The notes below the pieces were generated by a model, which was not told the DNA's origin, made no database searches, and was given only the letters and a program-made list of their open reading frames with translations. Shown here in pieces: positions 24,779-37,650 of a stretch of DNA of 63,883 nt (position 1 is its first letter; the number at the start of each line of letters is the position of its first letter). A program made the position numbers and the translations under genes. The stretch is from the NCBI GenBank assembly GCA_003667245.1, contig RCNN01000139.1, forward strand, positions 1-63,883, given 5' to 3'. This stretch comes from Heterostelium multicystogenum (Eukaryota > Evosea > Eumycetozoa > Acytosteliales > Acytosteliaceae).

Positions 24779-25122
24779 ATGAGAGATGGTGATGATGATG
24801 ATGATTATGATATTGTTGAATTTAACTCTATTGATTCAAAAGGTAGAAAGTAGAAATCATATGTTTTGGTTAAACCTACCTATCTATCTGTTGTCTTGGT
24901 AATCCACTTTCTTCTTTCTATCTATCTATCTAACTATCTATCTATCTAATTGGACTTCTAAATGTTTGTGTGTTTGTGTGGATTGATATGCTTTGTTTTG
25001 CTTCTCTGCAAGGCTTACTAACTGACGATAGAATCACAAACAACGTGGAACTTGTTTGGTCGAGTTTGTATCCAAAAAACACAACAACAACCAACAAAAA
25101 TACAAATAGCTCAAGATTTTGA
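24779..25122 (+). CDS. possible small two-exon gene, unknown
   Basis: Exon 1 (24779-24842) reads MRDGDDDDDYDIVEFNSIDSK. With donor GTAGAA and acceptor CTGCAAG, exon 2 (25013-25122) continues in phase with GLLTDDRITNNVELVWSSLY and ends at a stop, giving 57 residues, acidic then Thr/Asn-rich. Codon use inside is richer in G and C than the flanks. The intron (170 bases) contains CTAT repeats. It lies divergent from the RING gene, 216 bases from its start. It may be a real micro-gene or chance; no family recognised. Confidence 0.35.
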
Positions 25123-26117
25123 GAACAAACTAATATTTAGTTTAATTTAATTTTATTTTTTACAATTTTTGAAACAACTATTTTTTTTAATTTTGTTGGT
25201 TTGTGGAGTTATTTTTCTTTTATTGGAATCGAAACAAATAGTTCTCTTAATTGGTTATTATTTGTTTATTTAAACATACAGATAGATAATAAATAATAAA
25301 TACAAAGAAAATATTAATTAATGAAATAATCGAAAGTGTCAATGTTTGAATTGCTTAAAAACAATATATAACACAAAACATACCAACACATCAAACAACA
25401 ACAACAACCAACAACAACAACACCTCTACACTAAACCTACACAATTTATTTGACTAATGTTGCTGTTGCTGTGGCTGTAGATGCAATTGCTGTGATAGTA
25501 TACAGTTTCAGTTTAATGAATGGTATGATACGATGATAAATAGATGTGTGGTTTTATGAGCGGAGTTTTGTGTTTGAAGTGGGAGTTGTTAGATTGTCAG
25601 ATTCTGGGTGAATGTGAGTGAATGATTGTAAAGTTAGTTATTGGAATTTTTATAACTATAGTTAGCATGTCACCTGTATTCTATTCTATTCTATTCTATC
25701 CATTGTCCAATTCTATCTCCAATCACCTACTGGTGTGTATTAAAAATATTTGAAAACTAGTATTAGCTATAATCAGACTGATTCTTTTAAGATGATGATG
25801 ATGATTTGCCATTGTTCCCATATTTATCTTTAAAGAACAGGTCAATCATGATTTATATTTTACTTTAATAATTGCTATAATGTTTTTTTTTTTGTATTTA
25901 TTTTTATAGGTTTAAAAGTTGTATTTTTTTTTAAGTTGTATTTTTATGTTGTGTTGTTGATGTTCTTCTTCTCTTCATTTGTTGTCGTGATTGTTGGTTG
26001 GTTGGTATGGGTGGTGTTCTCTTCCATTGTTTGATGATTTATAATTCGGGCAGGGTTAGGGTGTATGTTAGGATATATAATTAGTTATTTTATGGTCGAC
26101 CAAAGAATATTGTTGGA
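25123..26117. other. intergenic region, no gene seen
   Basis: AT-rich, with GTT/CAA triplet repeats (about 25400-25440), CTATT repeats (25678-25697) and T-tracts. Likely 3' flank of the NOT4 gene. Confidence 0.45.
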
Positions 26118-29100
26118 TCAACGATAATATGCTTGATTATTTCGTAGCTTAGTTTGTTGTTGCCATTTGTTATCGATGTCTTTTACCTCCTTGGTAGTGT
26201 TCATTACTTGTTGCTCCAGGAGTTCTGTGCTGTTGATGAGTTGTTGTTGCTGTTGTTGTTGCTTGATGATATCGTCTGGTGACATTGGTATTGATCCATT
26301 GATTCTCTGTTGTTCAAACTGGCTGAAAAACTCCATAAAATTGGGTTTGTTGATATTGTTATTATTGTTGTTGGCGATGTTGAGCTTCTGTTGTTGTTGT
26401 TGTTGTTGTTGGAGTTGAGCAGCTTGTTGATTCATCATATTCATGTTCATTCCGGAAACTGGTGGCGCACCCTGTGGTCCACGTATTGGAAAGTTTGGAA
26501 AGTTAAATGGAAATGGTAGTGGCATTGGTGGTGATTGTTGTGGAATTGGATTGATCGACTGTTGTTTGAGGCCTGGATGTTGCTGCATCTGTTGTAGATA
26601 TGGGTTGAATAGTGGAAGTGGACCTGGAGGTGGTGTATTCATGGGCAATCCACCTTGATTTGCCTGCAGATTCAAAAATAGATCGTCAACTCTCTTAATT
26701 TGCTGTTGTTGCTGCTGTTGTTGGGCAGCTTGTTGCAGTAAAACATGTGGTAAAATATTTGAGTGTTGTTGTTGCTGTTGTTGGGCTTGCTGTAAAAATT
26801 GCATTTGTAATAACTGTTGAGCTTGTTGTTGTTGTTGCAATTCTGCCAACATGTCAATCTCTGGTGTGGCGACGCTGACCTTGTCCTTCTTTGCAATTGA
26901 TTTTCCTTTTTTGGAGTTGGAACCATCGGCATCGTCATCGACAACGAGACCAGGTGGCTTGTTCATTGCAGCAAGAGGGTTAAAGCCTGGTGGTGGAGCT
27001 GCGGCTTGGTGCATCATGAAACCAGGGGGAGGTGGTGGTGAAGTAACAAAACCTGGAGGTGCCTTTGGAAACTGTGATTCTAGTCCTGGTGGTGGGAAAT
27101 TGAGCTGGCAGTGGTACCAGATTTTCTGAGATTTGGACCGGAGTTGCTCTTCCAGCTAGAGTCGACCTCTCTGTAGCCTAGAATAGCAGGATCTTGGAAG
27201 ACTTGGGAGCCAAATAAATCATTTTTGACGTTGTTGTTGTTGTTGGAGGAAAAACTTGATGTTGATGGATGGGAAGAGAGAACGGAATTTTTTGTTGTGA
27301 GTCCTCGATGGATGAGGATGGTGTTGGTGTGACAGTAGCTGAAGAAGGAGTGTTGAGAACATCTTGTAAATTAATATTGAAATGTTGTTGAATATCTGGA
27401 TGCTGTTGAAGTATATTGGAAAATGTATTATTATTACTATTGTTATTGTTATTGATACCATTTATATTGCTATTACTACTATTCAGATTATATATGTTAC
27501 TATTGCTGTTATTAAAATTGCTATTATTACTATTATTAGAGATTGGGTTGAAGTCACTTTTAAATCCGGATAAAAAAGATTCTGGTGTAATAATGGGCGA
27601 GGTTGGTGCAATGTTTGAGGATGAATCTTTGTTGGTGTTGTCTTTGGAGGAATCTTTAGCAAATTCGAAACGTGAGGTCTTTCTGCGACTTGTGGACTCG
27701 GTGGTGGTTGGTGATTCTTTGAGGATGCTATTGATCATCTTTGATTGAGGACTGTTACCCTTGAGTGGCAGCCAATCAAAGTTGATGTCGGTGTGCTGGT
27801 CATCTGGAATAAGACCCTCCCAACTTGAGATTGGTTCGATATCGTTTAGTCCAATGTTTGAAAATCTATTCTCGATGGAGATGCTCTTGGCTTGAGAAGC
27901 CTGTTGCTCTTTAAGAAGCTTCTCCTCCTTCTCACGTTGCTCTTTCTCACGTTGCTCCTTTTCACGTTGTTCTCTTTCGCGTTGTTCTTGCAACTCTTTT
28001 TCGAGTTTTTCTTTCTCACGTTGCTCCTTCTCACGCTGCTCTTTCTCACGTTGCTCCTTTTCACGTTGCTCCTTCTCCTTTTGTTCTTTTTCTCTCTGTT
28101 CTTTCTCTCTTTGTTGTTGCAATAATTGTTGTTGTTCCTTTTCACGTTGCTCCTTTTCTCTTTGTTGTTGTAACAAAAGTTGTTGTTGCTGCTGTTGTTG
28201 TTGTTGTTGTAAAAGCTGTTCTTTTTCACGTTGCTCTTTATCTTCTTTCTTAGCTGTAGCAGGAGAGTTCGCTGATTTATCTTTTTTGGTTTTGGTAATA
28301 ACTGTGATTGGAATATTTGAGAACGAGTTGGAAAGTGGTGGGAAAGTATTTTGTAGACCCTTCTCGGCTTGTGCGGGGTCCACCTCTGTATTGTCGCTAT
28401 TGCTAATAGAGTTACTTGAAACCTTTGTAGACAACATCGATGATTTAACACTGGATCCCCAAGAAGCAGTGGCTGGCAATACTCTCTCCTGTGACTTGGT
28501 CAGTGGGAGAGGTGGTGAAGATGATGAAATTGATGATGACATATTTATAGAATCTGCTGCCGAAGGCCATTCCAGTGGATTTAAAGATAAACTAGATGTA
28601 GCTGTAGGTGTAGTATTCCATGTTTTCTAAAGATTATAAAAAGTGGGATTAAAGTTAGCAAATGAAAAATAAACCTATTCAAAGTTAGTAGACCTTACAG
28701 TTGGCAAACCAGAAGCAGATAAATTTAAAGATGCTGAAACTGGGGAATCTTTCCAAGTTACAGTTGTTGGTATAGATGTACTTGATTTCCTACAATAATA
28801 GCTTGTGTTAATAATCTTTCATTGACCTATTGTTGACTAGGTAGGACTTACTTGAAAGTTGATGAAGTTGCATTTTGTGAACTTGATAATGGAGTTGTTT
28901 TGATTAGATGTTGAACTGTTAAGATTGCTACTTTCAGATGTATGATGCTTATTGCTATAACTTCAATTAGTTCTTCATATAATATAGCAGGTATCATTAT
29001 TTTTGAAACTCTGCACTTTTACATACCTAAGACCTGCAATATCATCTTTAGAATAGCTGTCATCTTCTTGTCCCCACTCGTGTAAGTACATGCAGTCTGG

Positions 29101-30222
29101 GTTATTACATTGTAGTTTTCTAAGAAAATATGAACAATATTTAGTTGTACCAAATGAAGCTCTGTTTATTGGAGTATGTTAGCAACCCGATCGATCTATT
29201 CTGCTAGCTTTATTCTCAAGTCATTACATACCTTAAGGTTCTTCCCTCTACAGTTGCACCATCGATCGATTGGATGGCAGTGAGTGCATCTTCCTTACGC
29301 TGGTAAGTGATGTATGCACTGACACATGCACCATGAGGTGAGTTGACATTGTAAATTTGATTCTTGTTGATGACCACCTTCAATATCTTTCCATACTGAC
29401 CGAAATACTCATTCTTTTTGAGTATCTGTTGATTGATTCGTGCGTGTTAAAAGGATGTTTGTTGTCAATTATTATTGCTGCTGTTTCATTGAATCATAGT
29501 GTACAACTATGGTTGTGATAGTTACCTCTGGCTTAGCAACATTCAAAGCAAGATTTGTCACGTATACTAGATTTCTTTGAATGACTCTTACGGTATTCAA
29601 TTGTTTCTTTGCAGAGTCGGTCGATGAGTTTATATTGTTTTGCGAGGCGCCCGATTGATTCGATGATTTATTTCTGCCTCTAGGTCTTTCATCTTCGCTG
29701 CTGCTCTCTTCTTCTTCAGAGTCCGATAAATATGTAAATTTCTCAGGATCATATGTTTTTCTGCATGCTGGACACCTATTTTGATCTGTTTCTTTGATAC
29801 GTTCTAAACAAAATACACAATCTAAAGATCAAGCCAATAACACCACAATATTAGCCAACTATCATCAATCAATCAAATCAACCAGATCAATCAAATCAAA
29901 GCATGCCAACAATCACCATCATCCACAACAGTTGTTGTTGCTTCTCAGTTGTCTTCCTTTGTAATTTTTTTTTTTTGTTGTTTTTTTTGTTTTTTTTTTT
30001 TTTCAAAAAGAACACAACAAAGTTTGAAGATGGAGGAGAGAGGTGGATAATATGGTGATGACGTTGATATTGCTATTGATTGAGGCTGCTGGCTGTTTGA
30101 GTTGTGTTTGTTATGAATGTACATACCTGATATCCACATGGACAGGGTCTAAACTTTCTATCATCTTTCGATAAAACATTCACACAAAGTGGACATAAAT
30201 TCTCATCGTCATCGTCAGACAT
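26118..30222 (-). CDS. cnot4: CCR4-NOT complex E3 ubiquitin ligase subunit NOT4 / CNOT4
   Basis: Exon 1 (30222-30127) encodes MSDDDDENLCPLCVNVLS ... FRPCPCGYQ; exon 2 (29821-29526) continues the C4C4 RING with CVFCLERI and NRCPACRKTYDP. RING of exactly this spacing, then an RRM (RNLVYVTNLAL, EYFGQYGKILKVVINKNQ, ACVSAYITYQRKEDALTAI) and a CCCH-like CNNPDCMYLHEW zinc finger (near 29100) identify NOT4. The long C-terminal part (28542-26118) is low complexity: Ser-rich, poly-Gln, about 20 REKEQ-type repeats, poly-Asn, then PPG- and Gln-rich. Role: ubiquitylation linked to translational quality control and mRNA decay. Intron 1 (about 305 bases) is long for this window. Frame slips: one missing T at the exon 2 start (about 29819) and one near 27100-27130. 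Exon limits between 28550 and 29230 are approximate. Confidence 0.93.
27890..28210 (-). repeat. REKEQ charged repeat plus poly-Gln tract inside NOT4
   Basis: Tandem 12-18 base units encode REKEQ, QREKEQ or KEKEQ about 20 times next to Gln runs of 10 or more. The reading frame is kept through the tract, so it is probably translated as a long charged helix. Both strands are open here, giving mirror Leu/Phe-rich open frames on the plus strand that are artefacts. Confidence 0.8.
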
Positions 30223-31202
30223 CGTCCCTCCACTAATTTACTTTATTGATACAGAATATCGATATCACTATTACTTTTAACTTCTATATATATAAGCAAA
30301 TGATTTAAACTTGAATCTTAATGAATATGATGTTTGTTTGTTCTAAAATAGATAACTATCAAATCTATCTATATATAATACTTGTTTGATTCCTATAGTA
30401 AAACTACTACTATTACTACTATTGTTGTCACTCTGCTTATTACTTATCAATCAGAATTGAGTCTATATTATATAATATATATATTGCTGATGTTGTTTGT
30501 GTTGATGATCATGCAGAGATTCTTGAAGAGCACTTTACTTTGTCTTACTTGGTACTAGGTATGAGTTGTTATTGCTAAATAGGCACTATTTTCTAGTAAG
30601 ATATTGTAAACTATCTTCTATCTATCTATCTATCTATCTAAGTAACTATGTATCTATGTATGTAGTAATAACTTGCTAGTTTTATGACACAAAGGAGAGT
30701 AACAAAATAGATAATATTGTTTTTTTTTTTATTGTGTTTTGTTTTTTTTTAGTTGGAGTTTTAATTTTTTTTTTTTTTATGATTTTTTTAACTTCTTTTT
30801 TCCTCTATTGGTGATATAATAATATTAATAATAACTTATAACCACAATATATGAAATGTCATGTTATGTTATTATAATCATCATTAGATATAATTACTTA
30901 TTCTTTTCTTTTGTACTATTATTAATACTAAGACAAAAATATAAACTTAACTTATCTTATCATTATGGGTTATAATTGATAAACACAACACATTAATTCC
31001 TTTGTAATAAGTCGGGTGGTTTTATTGTCTTGTTCTATTATTTATTATCGTTTAGATTTTAGATAAATGATTAATCGTGGCGAATATAAAGCTATCGTAT
31101 TGTTATTTATATATTTCACATATTTGTTATTTCAGTAGTAGTAATTGTAATAGTAATAGTAGTAGTTGTAGTTGTATATACTATCTTATGAATATGATTG
31201 AT

Positions 31203-31233
<31 letters not shown>

Positions 31234-31308
31234 AAATTTAAAGTAAACAAAAGGGGTATAATATATATAGTTACAAGATTGTTAAAATGAGGATTGTTTT
31301 ATTTGATT
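30223..31308. other. intergenic region upstream of NOT4
   Basis: Promoter side of NOT4 and 3' side of the PLB-like gene. It holds a TCTA repeat (about 30612-30641), two long T-tracts (30719-30750, 30765-30795) and an ATT repeat (31206-31232). No gene seen. Confidence 0.5.
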
Positions 31309-33169
31309 CTATTGATTGAAATCTACCCAATCGAAATCCCACAAATCTGGTAGTCCAATATGGCTGGTTGCGTTGAGAATTGGACTGGCAGAGAATCTGA
31401 AGGGTGGAAGACCTTGGTGTGTTGGTCCGGAAATACATGTGCAACCGAGTGTGGGAATCTGCTTGGAACTGGTCACCTTGCTATCGACACCACCGAACGA
31501 CTTTTGTTTGTTGGTGGTGAGGAGATCGGCTCTCGATGAGATGGCATTCATGGGTGATCCTTGGGAGAGTGGGTCGTTCTGATAGTCGTTGTATTGCAAC
31601 ATCGCTTGGAATTGCTCGTAGGTGTTGATGGACGACGAGTTTCTGTTGAAGATCAATGCACGTGGACACTGCTCGTAGGAATAGCTGTTTCCATACTTGG
31701 CCAACTGCTCGTTGTAGCCACTAATATTGTAAATGTATTGGAAATATGGAATGTTATAGGATGGCCAGAATCCATTCTTATTCAACTCAGAGGTAACATC
31801 GGCACTGATAATGTAAAATGGATTAGTCAAATGTGATTGGTTTTCCACAATAGTAATTAAAATTGGACTTACAGTTCACAGTATCCTGGAATTTGCTCGA
31901 GAATCCAAAAAGTGTTGGCTGGTAATGGCGATCCAGATTTGAATAGCTTGTAGTCGAATACCATCCATTGGTTGTTGTAGGTACCAGAGTTGTACTGTTG
32001 GAAGATTTGTACCCATGACTGGGCGTTGGTTGCCAAAAATGTTGGAAAACGACTGCTCTTTGCCAAACCAAGAATGATTCTGGAATAACAAAGCTGTATA
32101 GAGTGTCATTGAAAATTTCGTTGGTGGTTTCCATGACTGCAAGTTGATGTCCAGTTACATAGAAATCGTCTTTGCTGGAGAGGAATCCAGGGCTGCTTGA
32201 GAAAGCGGCAATGTATGGGTTTCCGTACTCTTGGAATTCGAAAGAGTAGGTCTTGAAGATACGCATCATACCGTAGTAGTAACGCCAGGTGGTGTGACCA
32301 AAGTAGACGTCTTTGTTGTTTGGAATGATACGGACGAGAGCGCTGCAGTCGAGGAAATCAATGGCATCGGCACCCTTATCAGCCCAAAGGAATGGGAGGC
32401 CTTGGCGTTGACACCTGGATTTCCGTAGAGTGAGTTCAAAGTCTGGAGATCACCTGCTGAAGACAAAAGATAAAGCTGCATAGCAGAGATTGCTGGCATA
32501 GCTGGAACGGCTGCGTAACCAGCAACGATACCGTCGAACTGTCCCATTAAAAGTCCAGCAGTGTGCCAGTAGACAGTGGAGTTAACAGTTCCTTCATCAT
32601 TCATTGGGAAGGCGTCAGCAGCATCAGACTGCTGGGCGATGGATTGACGGACCCATTGCAATTGTGAGTTCATATAGCTGATCAAAGTGGCTGATGGTGT
32701 GGAATTTACAAACTCGTTGGCAGCATAGTTTGTCCACATTTGATAGATACGCTCGGCAGTGATAACACCTTCTATGAAACCACCAATATAGGCTTGGTCC
32801 AAATCAGAAACATATGGCAATGTGGAAATGGTTAAATTACCCCAACCATTCTATATTGAGATTATTATTATAATTATTATTAAAAATTAGTTAGTTATTA
32901 ATGTTGGCATGGCATGTGATTGTTGGTATAATTACATTTGGAATATCATCTAAATAGGTACCACGAGCAATAATATGTGCACCCGATGGAATTGGGCTGT
33001 TTGCCAATTGCAAGGTGTATGAATTTTGGTAAGAGATGACTACGACCGATACGGAGCTCTCTAAAAATACATTTTTTTCAACAGTGATACTTGGATACTC
33101 TTGTGAATTGACGAATACTGCTGACAGTATCAGCAATGACATCAAGATCGACAATCCTTTTCCAATCAT
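31309..33169 (-). CDS. phospholipase B-like (PLBD family) secreted/lysosomal hydrolase
   Basis: A signal peptide (LSILMSLLILSAVFVNSQ) opens the exon at 33169. After an intron (about 32935-32853) the PLBD body follows: NLTISTLPYVSDLDQAYIGG, FIEGVITAERIYQMWTNY. After a frame slip near 32403 comes FLDCSALVRIIPNNKDVYF and HTTWRYYYGMMRI. The Cys of DCSAL matches the N-terminal nucleophile at which PLBD proteins autocleave (Ntn-hydrolase fold). Further blocks are YGNPYIAAFSSSPGFLSSKD, NAQSWVQIFQQYNSGTYNN, ILEQIPGYCE and a C-terminal GPTHQGLPPFRFSAS and LWDFDWVDFNQ, normal for the family end. Amidase/phospholipase role in the endolysosome by family. Dictyostelids carry several paralogues, so no letter is assigned. 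Slips lie near 32403 and 32040; another intron lies near 31873-31805. Confidence 0.93.
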
Positions 33170-34575
33170 TTTAAATTAGGAATTGATTGATAGTTCTAAC
33201 TTTATAAAGAATAAATAAATAATATATATAGTAGTAATAAATAATTAAAAAAGTATGCTTGTGATTATATATAGTAAGTCAATCAAAGTTTTTGATTAAT
33301 TTGGAAGTGTGTGTGTAGGTGTGTGTTGTTTGTTTGATTGTTTAGTTATGCTTTGATTGATTTTAATTTTTTAATGAATGCTTCAGATTAGATTAAGCTA
33401 CTAGTAGGTCTACAACAACTACAATTGCATCAACTACCACTATAGTTCGCTAATAACTATTATTGTTGAGGAGATGTTTAATCTTTATCTTTCTTTCTTT
33501 GATTACTACACTAATAAAATTTGATGTGAGTGATTTGATTTTAAAGTTGAGTAAAGACTTGTTTATAAGAAGGTCATCTATGGCTAAATCTGGTTAGTTA
33601 ACAAAGTTTGATTGTTTTGGTGATGTGCCAGTGATTGGTTGAATAACCATATAAATTAAATATTGTTTGCTGAAATTGAGAAATAAAACAATCAATATTA
33701 TCAATGGAATATAATTCTTGTTTTGAAAATATTGGAAAAGATGATACCACTCCGCACATAAACACCTTTCATTTGGGCAGAAAATTTCTATTCTTTTTCT
33801 GGTCCCTCCATAGAATTAGTCGATTATCTTTTTGTGTTTTTTTTTTTGTTTTTTTTTGGTTAGTTTATTTGCAAATGGTGTGGCTCTGGTGAAAGTGTGC
33901 CAAAAGACAACAAAACTAGATTACGTTGGTAGATTAAACAGGGATGACAAGAGTAATAACTGGTTATGAAAGCTTTAACCAAATAGTACTATGATATGCA
34001 TTATTATTGCTGCAAAAATGGCTACTACTTTTTACATGAAAAATTGAATTTCTCTGGTTAGCCTATTAACATAGCAACTATTAAACTGATAACAAAAATT
34101 GTTTACAATACATAGTCGACTTCAGAAGGTGGATACATCTCACAAATATTAAGTTAATAATAACACATTAGCTAGTTATGGGTGGAGTAGAAGAATCGAT
34201 TTTGATCTTCGCAAGCTTCATTTATCTTTATTTCGGCAAATCTTTGATTTGCATTTGATGGGGTACCTCTCTGTTTTGACTAAAGTTTCTACCATTCCGA
34301 AATCCCATTTGCAAACAAGATAAGTGCTCCAATGTTTAAAGTTACAAAATTATAATGAAATGAAAGGACAGGTTTAATTTATTGTGGAACCATTAAAGAT
34401 TGATTGCATTAGCAATATTATTTTCTTTCTCTGTAGTTCTACTGGAGATGTTTTTAGAGGTCTAGATAAATGAATTAGCGATCTTTTTTCAGTTCAAGTA
34501 GAAGGCTATGTTATCATTAGTTGTTGGTTGTTGGTTTGTTGATTACATTAAATAAATATAAATAGTTTAGTTTCG
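33170..34575. other. intergenic region, no supported gene
   Basis: Between the PLB-like gene (leftward promoter) and the end of the metalloprotease gene. A 62-codon open frame at 33704-33892 runs into poly-T and is not credible. A 7-bp inverted repeat (GCAAATC, 3-base loop) lies near 34236-34252. Confidence 0.45.
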
Positions 34576-37500
34576 TTATACTGATGACAATGTACCAGTT
34601 GAAGTGGATGATGTGGCAGAGGAGGTCTCCACACATTTCAAAGGTATCTCTGGTTTTCTGCCTATTTTTAAGGAATATTTTTTTATAGCAAAAGACTCCT
34701 ATGGCGGAACCAGCAATCAAGATTACACCCGCTATGACGATGGGGATTAAGAACTTTTTAGATTTCCAATATGGGTCCTCCGAGGTACGCAGTTCACCAT
34801 GTGGATATAGAAGATCAAGCTTAAAGTTGTAGCACACAATATGACTGGGTGGACAAGTAATTCTCGTTAGCGAATTGTTTCCATTGTTACTATTGCCATT
34901 GCCATTGCTATTTTCAAACAAATATGTCACCACCATTTTCTGGACACCTTGAATAACAAGAACCTGTATTACCAACCTGGAGATGTAGTATACCATCTAT
35001 ACATCTGATAGAAATCTCGTTAGCAACATCGTTAAGATTATTAATTTTATATACTTACTTTGTGTTATAACATTTGGGTTCAGGTGTCTGTTGTGAATTT
35101 CCTCGTATTGGTGAAGACATGAAGCATCTTTGATTTTGTCCACTGTCTGTACAAAGAGTTAGGCCTTTCTCATTGTCGGTGTTGAACTCAATGAATGCAC
35201 AAAAGTCTGTATATTTAGGTCCACCAAAAGATGAATTCGGATAATGTTGATAGTATGGAGGTATCTTAAAAGTAAAGTTTGTGTATTCATATAAATTACA
35301 AGATCCTATTGCTCTAGCATCTGGTGTGCATTTTATGTTTCTTGCCTAAATTGAGAAGTAAAGATTCGTTATTAATAACGATGCTCAAATTTACAAAGTT
35401 GAAAATAGTTACTTTTTAAGGAATCACAGAAATATCCTTTATCTTTTGTAGAATTATCCCATCTCTCGCAACGTCCAGTTACAAAGTTGCAACCCTCTTT
35501 TTGGCCCCACCTAAAATCCTGTGCAAAGCTGGTATCCACAAGATACCATCCAGTGTCTTGGAGAAGTGAGAGAGTCAGTACAGAGAGAGCCATTGTAGCC
35601 GAACTCTCTGATGTCATCATCTCTGAATATGCAATTCTGGACTCCCAATGAGCACAGAGCGAGTCAGTGTCCGTTTCCTGCTCTTGATCTTTGTTGCAAT
35701 CTGATTCCAACTCGACACCTTGGAGAGTTGGGCAGCCATAATATTCTCTTGCTGTTTTGAGCAACTGTGGTGTTGCCAGCATTGTAATTTTCTTGGAAAC
35801 CAACTGATTCTGGACACCTACACCAGTTAATTTGCTGCTGATGGTTGGTTTAGCATGTGGATATCCATCTGGATCGAGAAAAACTACTATAGAGATTTGA
35901 AGAGAAACCAAGTACATGCAGTAGTTCATGAATGGTTGACTGTACAGCACGTTGGAATCCATATTTGTTGAGAGGAGAGTAGGTTCGATTGTACCAGGTA
36001 GGTGCCAAATTGACATAACCAGCAAGGGGACGTCCGTATATTCTTCGACCATAGCTGTCATCGTAATCAAGTTGCATGGTGTTCCAAATGCAATGACCTC
36101 ATTTCTAGCCATTGGCCGGGAGGTGAAAAATACAATTAGGTCTGTATCTTTAAATCCCTGCTTTACCATTGATTCATCGATAGCAATATTATTCTGTTTA
36201 TCGAACACATTCGGCTGGCAGACTCCCCAAATGACACGATTCAACTTGAGTGGACTCTTGCGCTCAGGAATTAAAATGAGGCTCTCGATAATGGAGACGG
36301 CTGTTGGTATGACGTCTTGTTTGAGATACTGAAGCAGCTTTTCGTTGAGAATATCTGTTATTGTACAATTGTATCTACAGTTATCACGTATCTTTTTTGT
36401 GCACCATGATGTGTTGTTGGCAGGACTTCCGAACTCAATGATGGTGTTGATAGACTTGCACTGACGGCTTGGTATATCTTTTTCAAGATAGGTAAAATTC
36501 GTAGCAATACGCAAATTGGTCCATCCTTTCATAGCAAGACTACCTCCGTGAGGTCCTGGCAATGGGAATGTAGTTGTACGGTTTGGGTTTAGAGAAGGAG
36601 GCTTTCCAAAATATCTCCAACCAGATGATTCTGGAGGAGAGGGTTCATCATTATCATCTTGACTGGTGCTATCCATTTCAAAGTTCATCGATTTAGGTGT
36701 TACACTAGGACATATGGTAATATTTCCATTGTTTCCGTCGTTTCCATTTCCTCCTGTAGTTGATGAAGTTACAGATGATGTTTGTGCTGATGTTGTGCTT
36801 GAATTTTGTGGTGGTTGTGTTTGGTGCAACACCACCTGTTGTTGATGATGAAGAAATGGTCTGTTGGCCACCACTACTTTGGCCAATAGTAACTATAAGG
36901 GTTTTATTTGGTTCACCAGTTGTCGATGTAATGGGAAAGTTGGTGTTTGTTAAGGGTTCATCTGGTGGAGGTGGGTGTCCATCATCACCACCAGATACTG
37001 ATGCAGTTGTGGAGCCTGTAGTTTTAGTTGTTGAAGATTTTGTTGTAATTTTATCGAAATCGACGCTGTTTTCATTCAAGAGAGCTTCATGTGCCAAAAG
37101 CTTACTCAAATCCAATCTATATTTGTTCATTTGATTTAATATCGATTGCATCGGCACTTTCGTCGCTGCTATGTTTCTCACTGCTCTCGCGGGTAAGATC
37201 ATGGTTTTCTTCGGATGAACCAGAGGATGTTAAATAATTATCGATAAGTTCATTCAGACCATCGAAAAATCCATGTGTCATTTTCGTCGTGTCTACAAGT
37301 TGGCTTAGTCGGCAGAGGTTTCTTTTTGGATTTGTCACCACCAGTGTACTTTGTATTTTGATAACTATCTTTGATATCATCTGAATTCCAATCGAAATGT
37401 TCATATTCGGACTTCAAATAATCTGTATCACTCTCGAATAGCCCCCCCACAACTTGGATTGTTATAATCGTCAAAATCTTCTACTTTGGTGTTTATCAAT

Positions 37501-37650
37501 CAATCCCTCGCGTGCCAGCCTTCTTCTATATCCATACTCTATGATTCTATCTATTCTGTCTTTGAGTCTCGCTTGCTTTTCCTTTAGCACCGATGATGCT
37601 CCAGATGGCGGCAGCAGTAGTAATATAATCAATATTTAAAACTACTAAAA
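34576..37650 (-). CDS. leishmanolysin-like (M8) zinc metalloprotease, type I membrane protein
   Basis: Reading leftward from about 37640: an acidic and Thr/Ser-rich propeptide region (37600-36680), then SGWRYFGKPPSLNPN, MKGWTNLRIATNFTYLEKD, two Cys pairs, and the M8 core GRRIYGRPLAGYVNLAP with HELLHVLGFS, giving the HExxH zinc site at about 35915. The third zinc ligand is in CAHWESRIAYSEMMT (about 35640), and LLQDTGWYLVDTSFA with FRWGQKEGC follows. Cys-rich exons run to about 35060, then a membrane segment (FLIPIVIAGVILIAGSAIGVF) near 34715 and a short Ser/Thr-rich tail that would stop at 34576 after one slip. Cell-surface protease by family. At least four frame slips (about 36080, 35870, 37130, 34640). 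The start codon and signal peptide are not resolved. Confidence 0.88.

Noticed and set aside
27892..28125. Leu/Phe-rich open frame opposite the REKEQ repeat
   Set aside because: Mirror reading of a purine-rich coding repeat on the other strand; no independent support.
33704..33892. 62-codon plus-strand open frame
   Set aside because: The second half is encoded by T/G tracts (Phe/Val/Leu) and there is no intron or domain support; probably promoter-type T-rich DNA.
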